From positions 744,001 to 808,000 of the forward strand of contig NZ_JAENIK010000012.1 in assembly GCF_016595465.1 (NCBI RefSeq): a DNA stretch of 64,000 nucleotides, read 5' to 3'. The notes beneath the pieces were generated by a model. That model was not told where the DNA came from. It saw only the letters and a program-made list of their open reading frames with translations, and did no database searches. The DNA comes from Luteolibacter yonseiensis (GTDB taxonomy: Bacteria; Verrucomicrobiota; Verrucomicrobiia; Verrucomicrobiales; Akkermansiaceae). Of this stretch, positions 53,537 to 62,241 are shown one piece after another; positions within the stretch are counted from its first letter, which is position 1, and each line of letters opens with the position of its first letter. Made by a program: the position numbers and the translations under genes.

Positions 53537-54294
53537 GTGATACCCACCACGATTGCTGCGCCCACCACGGCCAACATCATGAGTTGGTCATCGACCGGCT
53601 CACGGTGAGCTATCGCCGCGTCCTGGCTTTGGAAAAAGTCTCGCTTGCCACCTCATGCGGAAACCGCGTGGCGCTGATCGGACCAAACGGTGCCGGCAAG
53701 AGCACGCTGCTCAAGGCCATCGCCGGGCTGGTCCCGCGCGAGAGCGGTACGATCCGCTGGCGGGGTACGGCGGTGAAAAAGTGGTCCCGGGAATTCGCCT
53801 ACCTGCCCCAGCGTGAGGAGGTTGACTGGTCGTTCCCGATCACCGTCCGGGGTCTGGTGGAAATGGGCCGCTATCCCCAGACCGGATGGTGGAGAAAATT
53901 TTCCTCGGAAGATACCGCAGCCGTGGACAGGGCCCTGGAATCCCTCGCCCTGACAGGACTCCAGCACCGCCAGATCCGCGAGCTTTCCGGTGGCCAGCAG
54001 CAGCGGGCGTTCCTCGCGAGGGCGCTGGCGCAGGAAGCGCACGTGCTCTTGCTGGACGAGCCTTTCACCGGACTCGACCGAAATGCCTCGCAGCTTCTCG
54101 GTGATCTCTTGAACAAGCTCGCGCACGAAGGCCGTCTCGTCATCGCCTCGCATCACGACCTGAACACGGTACCTCGCCTGTTTGACGAAGCCCTGGTGCT
54201 CGCCACCCGGCCGCTGGCATTCGGCCCGGTTGGAGAAGTCCTGACACCGGAACTCATCGAGCACACGTTCCATCAACCCGCCCCCGGCGCCTGA
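53533..54294 (+). CDS. Metal (Zn/Mn) ABC transporter ATP-binding protein
   Basis: 253 residues. The His/Cys-rich N-terminus MSDTHHDCCAHHGQHHELVI may bind metal. Walker A is ALIGPNGAGKSTLLKAIAGL, the Q-loop FAYLPQREEVDWSFPITVRG is the ZnuC/MntB/TroB signature, ABC signature LSGGQQQRAFLARALAQEA, Walker B VLLLDEPFTGLD. It energises the permease encoded next to it. Whether the metal is zinc or manganese cannot be told from sequence. Confidence 0.94.
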   Translation: MSDTHHDCCAHHGQHHELVIDRLTVSYRRVLALEKVSLATSCGNRVALIGPNGAGKSTLLKAIAGLVPRESGTIRWRGTAVKKWSREFAYLPQREEVDWSFPITVRGLVEMGRYPQTGWWRKFSSEDTAAVDRALESLALTGLQHRQIRELSGGQQQRAFLARALAQEAHVLLLDEPFTGLDRNASQLLGDLLNKLAHEGRLVIASHHDLNTVPRLFDEALVLATRPLAFGPVGEVLTPELIEHTFHQPAPGA

Positions 54295-54298
54295 AATC

Positions 54299-55138
54299 AT
54301 GGATTTCGAACTGCTGACCAATCCATTCTATCAACGCGCGCTCGCTACGGCGGGGTTCATCGGCTTCGCCAACGGCTTCTTCAGCGGCTTTGTGGTGCTG
54401 CGTCGGGACGCTCTCTCCGTCTCCGCTCTCTCGCACACCATGCTGCCGGGCATCGCGCTGGGGATTTTTCTCACAGGAGCGCTCAGCCAATGGAACGCGT
54501 TTCTCGGAGCCATGTTCGCGGCCCTGCTCGTCGGCCTCGGTTCGGTGGCGGTCGCGCGTGGGAAACGTGTCCAGCAGGGCACCGCGCTCGCCGTGCTCTA
54601 CACCGCAGCCTTCGCGGCGGGCATCGCCCTTCTGCCCAAGCTCGACACCCGACAGGAGTTGGAACACTGGCTCTTCGGAGACATCATCGCCGTGGGAAAT
54701 GCGGACATCTGGATCGCATTCGGCATCGGAGCCTTCACCCTGCTCATCACGAATCTGCTGATGCGCCCCATCTTGCTGACACTCTTCGAGCCGAATGTGG
54801 CGGCGGCACAGGGCGTGCCGGTCCGGTTCATCCAGTATCTGGTTTTCGGACTGCTGGTCCTGGCGCTGGTCTCCTCCCTGCAGGCCGTTGGCTGTGTGCT
54901 TTCCGTCGGGCTTCTGGTGACCCCCGCCGCGACGGTTTCGCTGCTCACCGACCGCACGTCCTCGCTGTTCTGGGGTGGCGGACTCATCGGCGGGTTCGGT
55001 TCGGTGGCGGCGGTGTTATTTTCAGGCAACTTCGGAATCGCCCCGGGACCGGCGATCGTGATCGTGCTGGGACTGCTTTTCGTCGCGGCCTATTTGTTCA
55101 GTCCGAAGTACGGGCTCTTCGCTCCGAAGCGGCACTGA
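54299..55138 (+). CDS. Metal ABC transporter permease
   Basis: 279 residues, eight or nine hydrophobic segments. NPFYQRALATAGFIGFANGF, SALSHTMLPGIALGIFL, and GVPVRFIQYLVFGLLVLALV-SSLQAVGCVLSVGLLVTPAA are the ABC-3 (ZnuB/MntC) signature. It starts 4 bp after the ATPase gene. The usual solute-binding protein gene (znuA/mntA) is missing from this operon. Confidence 0.94.
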   Translation: MDFELLTNPFYQRALATAGFIGFANGFFSGFVVLRRDALSVSALSHTMLPGIALGIFLTGALSQWNAFLGAMFAALLVGLGSVAVARGKRVQQGTALAVLYTAAFAAGIALLPKLDTRQELEHWLFGDIIAVGNADIWIAFGIGAFTLLITNLLMRPILLTLFEPNVAAAQGVPVRFIQYLVFGLLVLALVSSLQAVGCVLSVGLLVTPAATVSLLTDRTSSLFWGGGLIGGFGSVAAVLFSGNFGIAPGPAIVIVLGLLFVAAYLFSPKYGLFAPKRH

Positions 55139-55294
55139 TTCCCTGTCAGTGGCTTGAAATGGTAAGGACGGAGCGGCTTTCTCCCCAAATACTTCCCGTT
55201 CCCCCGATATGAGGGATTGCAAGGAAGCCCGCCAGTTGGCATTGCAAGGCCGCGCCGCGCGATTTTTTCCCTACCCTGCGGTGATTTGCCTCCC

Positions 55295-56206
55295 ATGAAA
55301 CCTACACTCCTTGTTCTCGCAGCCGGAATGGGCAGCCGATATGGCGGCCTCAAGCAGATGGATCCGATGGGTCCGAATGGTGAAACCGTGCTGGATTACT
55401 CCGTCTATGATGCCATCCGCGCCGGTTTCGGCCGCGTCGTTTTCATCATCCGCGAGGATTTCGCGGACGCGTTCCGCGAGGGCGTGGGTTCCCGTTTCGC
55501 CGACCGCATCCAGGTGGACTACGCGTTTCAAAAACTCACGGACCTGCCGGAGGGCTTCGAGGTTCCTGAGGGACGCACCAAGCCATGGGGCACGTCGCAC
55601 GCCATCCGCGCGGCCCGCGACCTCGTGAAAGAATCCTTCGCCGTCATCAACGCGGACGATTTCTACGGAGCCGACGCTTATGTCTGTGCCGCGAATTTCC
55701 TCACCCACCCGCGCGCCGAACTCGCGCGCGCTCATTACGCGATGGTCGGCTACCCGCTCATCAACACCCTTTCCGACCACGGCGACGTGAACCGGGGCAT
55801 CTGCGCCACCAATGAAGACGCTCTCCTCACCACGGTGGAGGAATACGTGAACATCGAGCGCGAGGCCGATGGCGTGGTCCGTGGAAACGCGCTGGACGGC
55901 ACCCGCCGCGAGGTCAGCGAGACCTCCCCCGTGTCCATGAACTTCTGGGCGTTCAGCCATTGCTTCTTTGATTTCCTTGAACACGAGTTCACCGAATTCC
56001 TGAAGATCAACGGCAAGTTGGAGAAATCAGAGTGCTACATCCCCACCGTCGTCGACGCGCTGATCCGCGCTGGCAAGGCCGATTGCACCGTGCTTGAAAC
56101 GAGCAGCCACTGGTTCGGCGTCACCTACCCGGATGACAAGCAGCATGTCGTGGCATCCATCGCACGCCTCATCGAGGCCGGAGAATACCCTGCGAATCTC
56201 TCGTAA
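55295..56206 (+). CDS. Sugar nucleotidyltransferase
   Basis: 303 residues from the ATG at 55295. MKPTLLVLAAGMGSRYGGLK-QMDPMGPNGETVLDYSVYDA is the NTP-transferase (GT-A) signature with the LAAGxGSR loop, INADDFYGADAY the metal-binding Asp, and HWFGVTYPDDK near the end. It is probably a UDP/GDP-sugar pyrophosphorylase partner of the kinase encoded 8 bp downstream, giving a sugar-1-phosphate salvage pair (kinase then nucleotidylation). Confidence 0.9.
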   Translation: MKPTLLVLAAGMGSRYGGLKQMDPMGPNGETVLDYSVYDAIRAGFGRVVFIIREDFADAFREGVGSRFADRIQVDYAFQKLTDLPEGFEVPEGRTKPWGTSHAIRAARDLVKESFAVINADDFYGADAYVCAANFLTHPRAELARAHYAMVGYPLINTLSDHGDVNRGICATNEDALLTTVEEYVNIEREADGVVRGNALDGTRREVSETSPVSMNFWAFSHCFFDFLEHEFTEFLKINGKLEKSECYIPTVVDALIRAGKADCTVLETSSHWFGVTYPDDKQHVVASIARLIEAGEYPANLS

Positions 56207-56214
56207 GCATCGCC

Positions 56215-57306
56215 ATGCACGACATCCGCGCGATTTCCGCACTGTTCGACATGCGCGCCGATTTCCTCGACGCGCAGGCATTCGGCTCGGGCCATATCAA
56301 CGACACGTATTCCGCCTGGTATGACCAGGCCGGAAGGCGTGTCAGGTACATCCACCAACGGGTGAACCACCTTGTTTTCAAGGAGCCGGTGAAGGTCATG
56401 GAAAATGTCGCGCGTGTGACCCGGCATGCGTTGGACGAGTTGTTGGCGAGCGGCAATCCGGACTCCCACCGCCGGACGCTCACTTGCATTCCCGCGAAAG
56501 ATGGCAAGCCGTATGCCTTCGATGCGGAAGGAAGCCTCTGGCGCACCTATCCGTTCATCGAGCGGGCGATCGGATATGATGAAATCCAGAACAACGAGCA
56601 GGCCTACGAGGCGGCGAGAGCGTTCGGGGCCTTTCAAAACCTGACCGCCGGTCTCGCGGGCGAGCGTCTGCATGAGACGATCCCGGATTTCCACCACACC
56701 CCCAGGCGTCTGGAAGCACTGGAGGCGGCCGTTCTGAATGACGCCGCGGGCCGCGCTTCTGGAGTGGCGGAGGAAATCGCCTTCGCCCGCGCCCGTGCGG
56801 CGGATTGCTCGCGTATCACGGATCTCATCGCCAGCGGCGAGATCCCCGAGCGTGTCACCCACAACGACACGAAGCTCAACAATGTCCTGCTGGACGAAAC
56901 CACCGCCGAAGGCATCTGCGTCATCGATCTGGACACCACGATGCCAGGTTCCGCGCTTTATGATTTCGGCGATATGGTGCGCACCGCCGCCCCGACCACG
57001 CGGGAAGACGATCCGGATGTCACCCACATCGGCCTCCGGCTGGACCGCTTCGAGGCGCTGGTCCGGGGCTATCTTTCCACCGCCACATTCCTGAATCCGG
57101 CGGAACGGGCCAACCTGGCGTTCTCGGGCAAACTTCTCACCTTGGAATGCGGCATCCGTTTCCTGACGGATTACCTGAACGGCGACACCTATTTCAAAAT
57201 CAAAAGGCCGAGGCACAACCTTGATCGTTGCCGGAACCAGTTCGCCTTCGTCCGCACGCTTGAGGAAAACATGCCAGCCATGGAAGAGATCGTTGCGAAC
57301 GCCTGA
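56215..57306 (+). CDS. Aminoglycoside-phosphotransferase-fold sugar kinase
   Basis: 363 residues. FGSGHINDTYSAWYDQAGRR is the phosphate-loop region; the catalytic loop is VTHNDTKLNNVLLDE and the metal-binding motif is VIDLDTTMPGSALYDFGDMV. This matches the N-acetylhexosamine 1-kinase (NahK)-like clade of the APH family, and pairs with the nucleotidyltransferase gene 8 bp upstream. A terminator follows. Confidence 0.9.
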   Translation: MHDIRAISALFDMRADFLDAQAFGSGHINDTYSAWYDQAGRRVRYIHQRVNHLVFKEPVKVMENVARVTRHALDELLASGNPDSHRRTLTCIPAKDGKPYAFDAEGSLWRTYPFIERAIGYDEIQNNEQAYEAARAFGAFQNLTAGLAGERLHETIPDFHHTPRRLEALEAAVLNDAAGRASGVAEEIAFARARAADCSRITDLIASGEIPERVTHNDTKLNNVLLDETTAEGICVIDLDTTMPGSALYDFGDMVRTAAPTTREDDPDVTHIGLRLDRFEALVRGYLSTATFLNPAERANLAFSGKLLTLECGIRFLTDYLNGDTYFKIKRPRHNLDRCRNQFAFVRTLEENMPAMEEIVANA

Positions 57307-57325
57307 CAAGCCCTGATCAAATCTC

Positions 57326-57357
57326 ACGCCGCCTCCCCACAGGCGGCGTTTTCATTT
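57326..57357 (+). terminator. Terminator of the kinase operon
   Basis: A 9-bp perfect stem (57326-57334 with 57341-57349), loop CCCCAC, followed by TTTTCATTTT. Confidence 0.92.
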
Positions 57358-57377
57358 TACTCACTTTCAGCGAGATC

Positions 57378-57401
57378 CTGCAAATTTAGCGAAATTTGCA
57401 G
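57378..57401. promoter_or_regulatory. Perfect palindrome, candidate enhancer site
   Basis: CTGCAAATTT, AGCG, AAATTTGCAG: two perfect 10-bp arms. It lies about 106 bp upstream of the sigma-54 -24 element, a normal distance for an activator site of a sigma-54 promoter. Confidence 0.6.
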
Positions 57402-57506
57402 CCATTGATTGCAGATATTACAGCATTCCTAAGCAATTCTTCGTAGCAGAACAAAATAATCATTTTAACAAACTCATAGCCATAAAGTTACGCGATATGT
57501 ATTTGT

Positions 57507-57523
57507 TTGGCACACTCCTTGCG
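57507..57523 (+). promoter_or_regulatory. Sigma-54 promoter of nspC
   Basis: TTGGCAC (57507-57513), 5 bp, TTGC (57519-57522): GG and GC are separated by exactly 10 bp, matching the consensus TTGGCACR-N4-TTGCW. Transcription would begin near 57534, 118 nt before the nspC ATG. Confidence 0.82.
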
Positions 57524-57651
57524 ATATTCCTGATGTTCTCCGGGGGGAGAAAACAGGGACTCCGGTCCCGCTAAAACCAGTGTGTCGATCGGAACAACAT
57601 TCCACCGGCACGCTGGTTTTTAAGTTTACAGGAGAGCACGCCGACCAGCAC

Positions 57652-58932
57652 ATGATTCTGGAGGAGAGAGCCGGAATCCGTTCCAGAACATCGCCTCAAA
57701 TTCTTGCTGGCATCCCACCCGATTTCGCCTCTCAGTCGCGGGCATACGCCATGTTTGTCATTTCCATCCCCGCACTGAAGAGAAACACCGCCATCTTACG
57801 CCAGGTAAAGGAAGCCGCAGGCTGTCATCTGGTACTCGCACTGAAGGGATTTTCCTGTTGGAAGGCGTTTCCCCATCTGCGTGACGATCTCGACGGCTGC
57901 TGCGCTTCCGGCTTGTGGGAAGGGCTTCTTGCGCGGGATCATTTCAAGAAGCACGTCGTCACCTATTCGCCCGCCTACGACGAAAATGACATCGCGGAGC
58001 TGTGCGAATTCACCGACCATCTGGACTTCAACTCTCTCTCTCAATGGTACCGCTTCCGGGAAACCGTGATGGCGCATCCGCGTTTCACCAGTGGCGACTT
58101 GAAATGCGGATTGCGGGTGAACCCGGAATGTTCGACGGGCGAAACTCCGATTTACGATCCCTGCGTACCCGGCTCACGACTCGGCATCACTGCGGAGCAA
58201 CTCGAAGGCGCGGATCTCTCCGGATTGTCAGGCCTGCACTTCCACACCCTCTGTGAGCAGAATTCGGACGATCTCGAAAAAACCCTGGCCGCGGTGGAGG
58301 AGAAATTCGGCCACCTGCTGGGGTCGGACCAGTTCACCTATCTCAACATGGGCGGCGGCCACTGGATCACCAAGCCGTTCTATGATCGCGAGCGGCTCAT
58401 CCGCCTCGTGCGGGAGACCCGGGAAAAGTATGGTGTGGAGGTCTGGCTTGAGCCGGGCGAGGCGGTCGCCATCCACACGGGCGTGCTGCGCGCCACGGTC
58501 ATGGACGTCTTCGAATCCGCAGGACACCGGTTGGCCATCCTCTCCATCTCCGCCACCGCCCACATGCCGGACGTGATGGAAATGCCCTATCGTCCGGATG
58601 TTTTCCTGGTCGATCCCGCACCATCGGATGCGAAGCCTGCGGTGACATTCGCAGGAGAGAACTACCATCCGGCGGGCGAGGCCGGAGAATGGCTCTATCG
58701 ACTGGGTGGCCCGACCTGTCTCGCGGGCGATGTCGTGGGTGACTTTTCCTTCCCGCGCGAACTCAAGACCGGCGACACCCTGGTCTTCGATGACATGGCG
58801 CACTACACGATGGTGAAGACAACCACATTCAACGGAGTGAAACACCCGGCCATCGCGCTGCAGCACGAGGATGGCTCGCTGGAAGTCATCCGTGAGTTCG
58901 GCTATGCGGATTTCCGGGACCGGCTGGCCTGA
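57652..58932 (+). CDS. nspC: Carboxynorspermidine/carboxyspermidine decarboxylase
   Basis: About 426 residues from the ATG at 57652; homology proper starts near FVISIPALKRNTAILRQVKE. The PLP-Lys region is LVLALKGFSCWKAFPHLRDD, and the fold III decarboxylase motifs GCCASGLWEG, LGITAEQLEGADLSGLSGLH-FHTLCEQN, LNMGGGHWI, WLEPGEAVAIHTG and GPTCLAGDVVGDF are present. The enzyme makes spermidine or norspermidine. Typical members are about 375-400 residues, so the real start might be a little downstream. The partner carboxyspermidine dehydrogenase is not in the window. Expression is probably sigma-54 dependent. Confidence 0.94.
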   Translation: MILEERAGIRSRTSPQILAGIPPDFASQSRAYAMFVISIPALKRNTAILRQVKEAAGCHLVLALKGFSCWKAFPHLRDDLDGCCASGLWEGLLARDHFKKHVVTYSPAYDENDIAELCEFTDHLDFNSLSQWYRFRETVMAHPRFTSGDLKCGLRVNPECSTGETPIYDPCVPGSRLGITAEQLEGADLSGLSGLHFHTLCEQNSDDLEKTLAAVEEKFGHLLGSDQFTYLNMGGGHWITKPFYDRERLIRLVRETREKYGVEVWLEPGEAVAIHTGVLRATVMDVFESAGHRLAILSISATAHMPDVMEMPYRPDVFLVDPAPSDAKPAVTFAGENYHPAGEAGEWLYRLGGPTCLAGDVVGDFSFPRELKTGDTLVFDDMAHYTMVKTTTFNGVKHPAIALQHEDGSLEVIREFGYADFRDRLA

Positions 58933-58950
58933 CGGACGACCACGCCACGT

Positions 58951-59337
58951 TCACGCCTCCGGAGTCTCTTCCCGTCTTGCGGACCATTTCAAGAGTGCGT
59001 CGAGAACGGGACAGAGGGATTGCCCCCATACGGTAAGGCTATACTCCACCTTGGGCGGAATCTCAGGATGGACCACCCGTCGGACGATACCGTCCGCCTC
59101 AAGCTGGCGGAGCTGCTGTGCGAGCATCTTTTGGGTCACCTCCGGGATCGCCCGTTCAAGTTCCGAAAAGCGCCGGACGTTTCCGCCGAAAAGCTGGAAA
59201 AGGATCAACAGCTTCCAGCGCCCTTCCAATACACGGAGCGCCTCCCCGACCGCGAGAGCAGCAGTGACGGGTGTCCACCCGGGTTCCTCACCCGCAGGTG
59301 GGTCACTTACTTTTTTGTGGGTTCTTGTCGGTTCCAT
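58951..59337 (-). CDS. HxlR-family transcriptional regulator
   Basis: 128 residues with the winged-helix motif ALRVLEGRWKLLILFQLFGG and FSELERAIPEVTQKMLAQQL then EYSLTVWGQSLCPVLDALLK. The N-terminal Cys that many HxlR proteins use for redox sensing is absent; one Cys is near the end. It is divergent from the SnoaL-like/SDR pair, which it probably controls. The gap to the next start is 65 bp. Confidence 0.92.
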   Translation of the reverse strand: MEPTRTHKKVSDPPAGEEPGWTPVTAALAVGEALRVLEGRWKLLILFQLFGGNVRRFSELERAIPEVTQKMLAQQLRQLEADGIVRRVVHPEIPPKVEYSLTVWGQSLCPVLDALLKWSARREETPEA

Positions 59338-59402
59338 GGTGTTCGTGCATGCTCGTCCGGATCGGCTCGTGCCGCCATCCCAAATTCCACAAGCAATATT
59401 CC

Positions 59403-59723
59403 ATGAATCCGCCCGACATCATCATCCGCTATTTCAACGCCGCGAACGCTGGCAACATCGACGAGGCCTGCGACTGCTTCGCCTCCGATGCGGCCGTCAG
59501 CGACGAAGGACAAACCCACGAGGGAAACCAATCGATCCGTACATGGATCGACTCGACGACGAAGAAGTATCATCCGCAGGTCGAGATGCTCCGCATCGGA
59601 AAAAAAGACACGATCCTCTGTGTGACAGGGCTGGTATCGGGCGACTTTCCGGGCAGTCCGGCAGAGCTTGATTACCAATTCACCCTTCAAAACAACACCA
59701 TTTCCAACCTGTCCATCGGATGA
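59403..59723 (+). CDS. SnoaL-like / NTF2-fold protein
   Basis: 106 residues from the ATG at 59403. The pattern IIRYFNAANAGNIDEACDCF-ASDAAVSDEGQTHEGNQSIR is typical of SnoaL-like nuclear-transport-factor-2 folds. Such small proteins are isomerases, cyclases or binding proteins. It overlaps the SDR gene (ATGA), so the two are translated together. Confidence 0.88.
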   Translation: MNPPDIIIRYFNAANAGNIDEACDCFASDAAVSDEGQTHEGNQSIRTWIDSTTKKYHPQVEMLRIGKKDTILCVTGLVSGDFPGSPAELDYQFTLQNNTISNLSIG

Positions 59724-60523
59724 AAACAGCCCCACAATTTTCATGTGATCCCCGTGAATTCGCAGGCAAGCGCGTTCTGGTGACGGGAGGGACCAAAGGA
59801 GCCGGGGAGGCCATCGTGCGGCGGTTCATCGCCGCTGGTGCGCGGGTGGCGACGGCGGCACGGTCCACGCTGCCGGAAGGACTGTCTCCTGATCTCTTCA
59901 TCCAAGCCGACATCGGCTCTCCGGATGGAACCGAAAAACTCTCAACCGCGTTGTTGGAGGCATATGGGGGAATCGACATCATCGTTCACAATGTCGGTGG
60001 CTCGAGCACCCCGGGTGGCGGTTTCGCCGCGATCACGGATGAGCTGTGGTCGCAGGAACTGAACCTCAACCTGCTGGCCGCGGTGCGGTTGGACCGCGCG
60101 TTGTTGCCAACGATGATCCGCCAGGGCGCGGGTGTGGTGGTCCATATTTCATCCATCCAGCGGACGCTGCCCTTGCACGAATCGACCACCGCCTATGCCG
60201 CGGCGAAGGCGGCGCTGTCCGCTTACAGCAAGGCTTTGTCGAAAGAACTCGGTCCGCAAGGGGTTCGGGTGAATTCCATCGCTCCCGGGTGGATCAATAC
60301 CACCGCCGCCCAAAAGCTGGTGAAGCGCATGGCGGAACATGCCGGGACGGATGAGGAAACCGCCAGACAGGGCATCGTCGATTCTCTCGGAGGCATTCCG
60401 ATCGGTCGTGCGGCCTGGCCCGAAGAGGTTGCGGAACTCGCCGCGTTTCTCGCTTCCGACCGCGCGGCATCCATCCACGGCGCGGAACTGGTGATCGACG
60501 GGGGAACGATCCCTACGCTTTGA
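59720..60523 (+). CDS. Short-chain dehydrogenase/reductase
   Basis: 267 residues. NAD(P) loop RVLVTGGTKGAGEAIVRRFI (TGGxxGxG), HNVGGS (NAG-like) and the catalytic set Ser/Tyr/Lys in VVVHISSIQR and STTAYAAAKAALSAYSKALS. The end GAELVIDGGTIPTL is standard. Substrate unknown. The stop overlaps the convergent AraC gene's last codons by 11 bp. Confidence 0.94.
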   Translation: MKTAPQFSCDPREFAGKRVLVTGGTKGAGEAIVRRFIAAGARVATAARSTLPEGLSPDLFIQADIGSPDGTEKLSTALLEAYGGIDIIVHNVGGSSTPGGGFAAITDELWSQELNLNLLAAVRLDRALLPTMIRQGAGVVVHISSIQRTLPLHESTTAYAAAKAALSAYSKALSKELGPQGVRVNSIAPGWINTTAAQKLVKRMAEHAGTDEETARQGIVDSLGGIPIGRAAWPEEVAELAAFLASDRAASIHGAELVIDGGTIPTL

Positions 60524-61316
60524 GCGAAGCCAGCGCGCGACTGAGATCATTCGGATGACGATAACCCAGATGGTAGGCCACCGCCTTCACCTGCCAGCCT
60601 TCCTCACGGATCAGCCGCCGTGCCTCCTCGGATTTGATCCTGCGGAAATAAGCGCCGGGAGACAACCCCGTCTGCGCCCGGAAGAAACGGTGCAGGGTGC
60701 TGGGGGACATCCGGAGGTAATCGCACAACGCGGGCACCGGTGCGTGGATGGCGAGGTTTCCAGCCATCCACGCATGGGCGAGCTTCCAGCGCATCTCGTC
60801 CACCGCCGGAGCGGTCTGGCTGGATCTGGAAATCTCGATCTCCAACAACTCCCGCAAGGCGGCCAAGGCACGCGGCAATTGTCCATCGGCCAGGGCGACC
60901 TCATTCCTGCAGCGGCTGTGCAACTCTGTCAGCGCCGCCACGGAGCCTGGCCGTAGTTCCAACGCGAGATAGCCTCCCTCCTCCGGACGCAATTCAGGGA
61001 GCACCGGCCGACCCTGCCAGATCCAAACGAGGATCTCAACCGCCGTCCGCTTCAACTGCGATATGCCGAACGCGCAGTCCGGATCGAACAACATCGCCAC
61101 CGGCCCCTTCACCGTATGGCTTTCGTTCCCCGTCGTGACAATTACCTCCCCCCGCAGCACCAGATAATAATTCGTCCCGAGATCATAATGGAACGCGAGC
61201 GGATCCTTCTCGAAATCGCGCTGTCCCCAGCCGAGATAGAGGAGCGGCAGTTCCTCTCCCCCACCCCAGCTCGGGCGGCCCGGCGGCGGGCTGAGGGTAC
61301 CTTTCGGAATCATCAT
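60513..61316 (-). CDS. AraC-family transcriptional regulator
   Basis: 267 residues. N-terminal cupin-like sensing half (DLGTNYYLVLRGEVIVTTGN) and a C-terminal double helix-turn-helix: LRMSPSTLHRFFRAQTGLSP then GAYFRRIKSEEARRLIREEG and VKAVAYHLGYRHPNDLSRAL. It is divergent from the isomerase-AKR-dehydrogenase cluster (121-bp gap) and is likely its sugar-responsive activator. Confidence 0.93.
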   Translation of the reverse strand: MMIPKGTLSPPPGRPSWGGGEELPLLYLGWGQRDFEKDPLAFHYDLGTNYYLVLRGEVIVTTGNESHTVKGPVAMLFDPDCAFGISQLKRTAVEILVWIWQGRPVLPELRPEEGGYLALELRPGSVAALTELHSRCRNEVALADGQLPRALAALRELLEIEISRSSQTAPAVDEMRWKLAHAWMAGNLAIHAPVPALCDYLRMSPSTLHRFFRAQTGLSPGAYFRRIKSEEARRLIREEGWQVKAVAYHLGYRHPNDLSRALASLKA

Positions 61317-61437
61317 GGACGTAATAGCATTTTATGTCACCGCGCCGCGATGAGCTAGCTTTTTTCCGTATGAAAAACCGAGGGACACGAGTAATGGTAT
61401 GACATCTTGAAACCCACCCGCCGTGGAAACGGCACGC

Positions 61438-62241
61438 ATGAAAACCGCCATCACCCTCTGCCAAGTCCCGGAAGCGGCCTCCGGTCCCTTCGTCCTGCGC
61501 ACTCACCTGCCGGAAGCATTCGCCACCGCCGCCGCACTCGGATTCGATGCGGTGGAACTGTTTCTGCCCGGACCCGATTTCGTTTCGGTGGATGAGGTGA
61601 AATCCCTGGCGGAAAAACACGACCTCTCGATCGCCGCCATCGGCACGGGGGCCGGCTGGCTGCGACACGGACTTTCCATCACCGATCCCTCGGCCGAAAA
61701 ACGCGGAGCTGCGCTGGAGTTCATCCTTTCCATGATCCACTTCGGCGGGCAGCTCGGAGCGCCCGCCATCCTAGGGTCCATGCAGGGAAAAAAGGTGGAT
61801 GATGAATCGATGGACCATTTCCTGTCCGGTCTGCACGCATGCTCGCAAGCCGCCGCCGCGCATGTGGTCCCGTTCGTCTACGAACCACTGAACCGCTATG
61901 AGACGAATCTCTTCAACCGCCTTTCGGACGCCGCGCTTTTCATTGAAACCAACGACCTGAAAAACGTGCTGCTGCTCGCCGACCTATTCCACATGAGCAT
62001 CGAGGAATCAGACATCGCGGCGGCATTGTCGGATGCGGGCAGACACATCGGGCACGTTCATTTCGCGGACTCCAACAGGCAGGCGATGGGCTTCGGCCAT
62101 ACGAACGCGGCGGCGGTGATCTCCGCGCTGCGTGAGATCGGCTACCCCGGCTACCTGTCCGCGGAGATCCTTCCCCTGCCCGATCCGGAAACCGCCGCCC
62201 GCCAGACGATCTCCATCATCCGCGAACTGTCGGCATCATGA
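61438..62241 (+). CDS. Sugar phosphate isomerase/epimerase-like TIM barrel
   Basis: 267 residues from the ATG at 61438 (GTG 61423 possible). Xylose-isomerase-like barrel with metal-binding motifs VYEPLNRYETN (Glu), LADLFHMSIEES (Asp/His), HVHFADSNR (His) and AEILPLPDPE (Glu). Members are isomerases, epimerases or lyases of sugar acids. First gene of a cluster with overlapping AKR and dehydrogenase genes. Confidence 0.9.
   Translation: MKTAITLCQVPEAASGPFVLRTHLPEAFATAAALGFDAVELFLPGPDFVSVDEVKSLAEKHDLSIAAIGTGAGWLRHGLSITDPSAEKRGAALEFILSMIHFGGQLGAPAILGSMQGKKVDDESMDHFLSGLHACSQAAAAHVVPFVYEPLNRYETNLFNRLSDAALFIETNDLKNVLLLADLFHMSIEESDIAAALSDAGRHIGHVHFADSNRQAMGFGHTNAAAVISALREIGYPGYLSAEILPLPDPETAARQTISIIRELSAS

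Noticed and set aside
57532-57573. Thirteen-codon leader ORF between sigma-54 promoter and nspC
   Set aside because: Its ATG lies at or before the expected transcription start, so it would not be on the mRNA.
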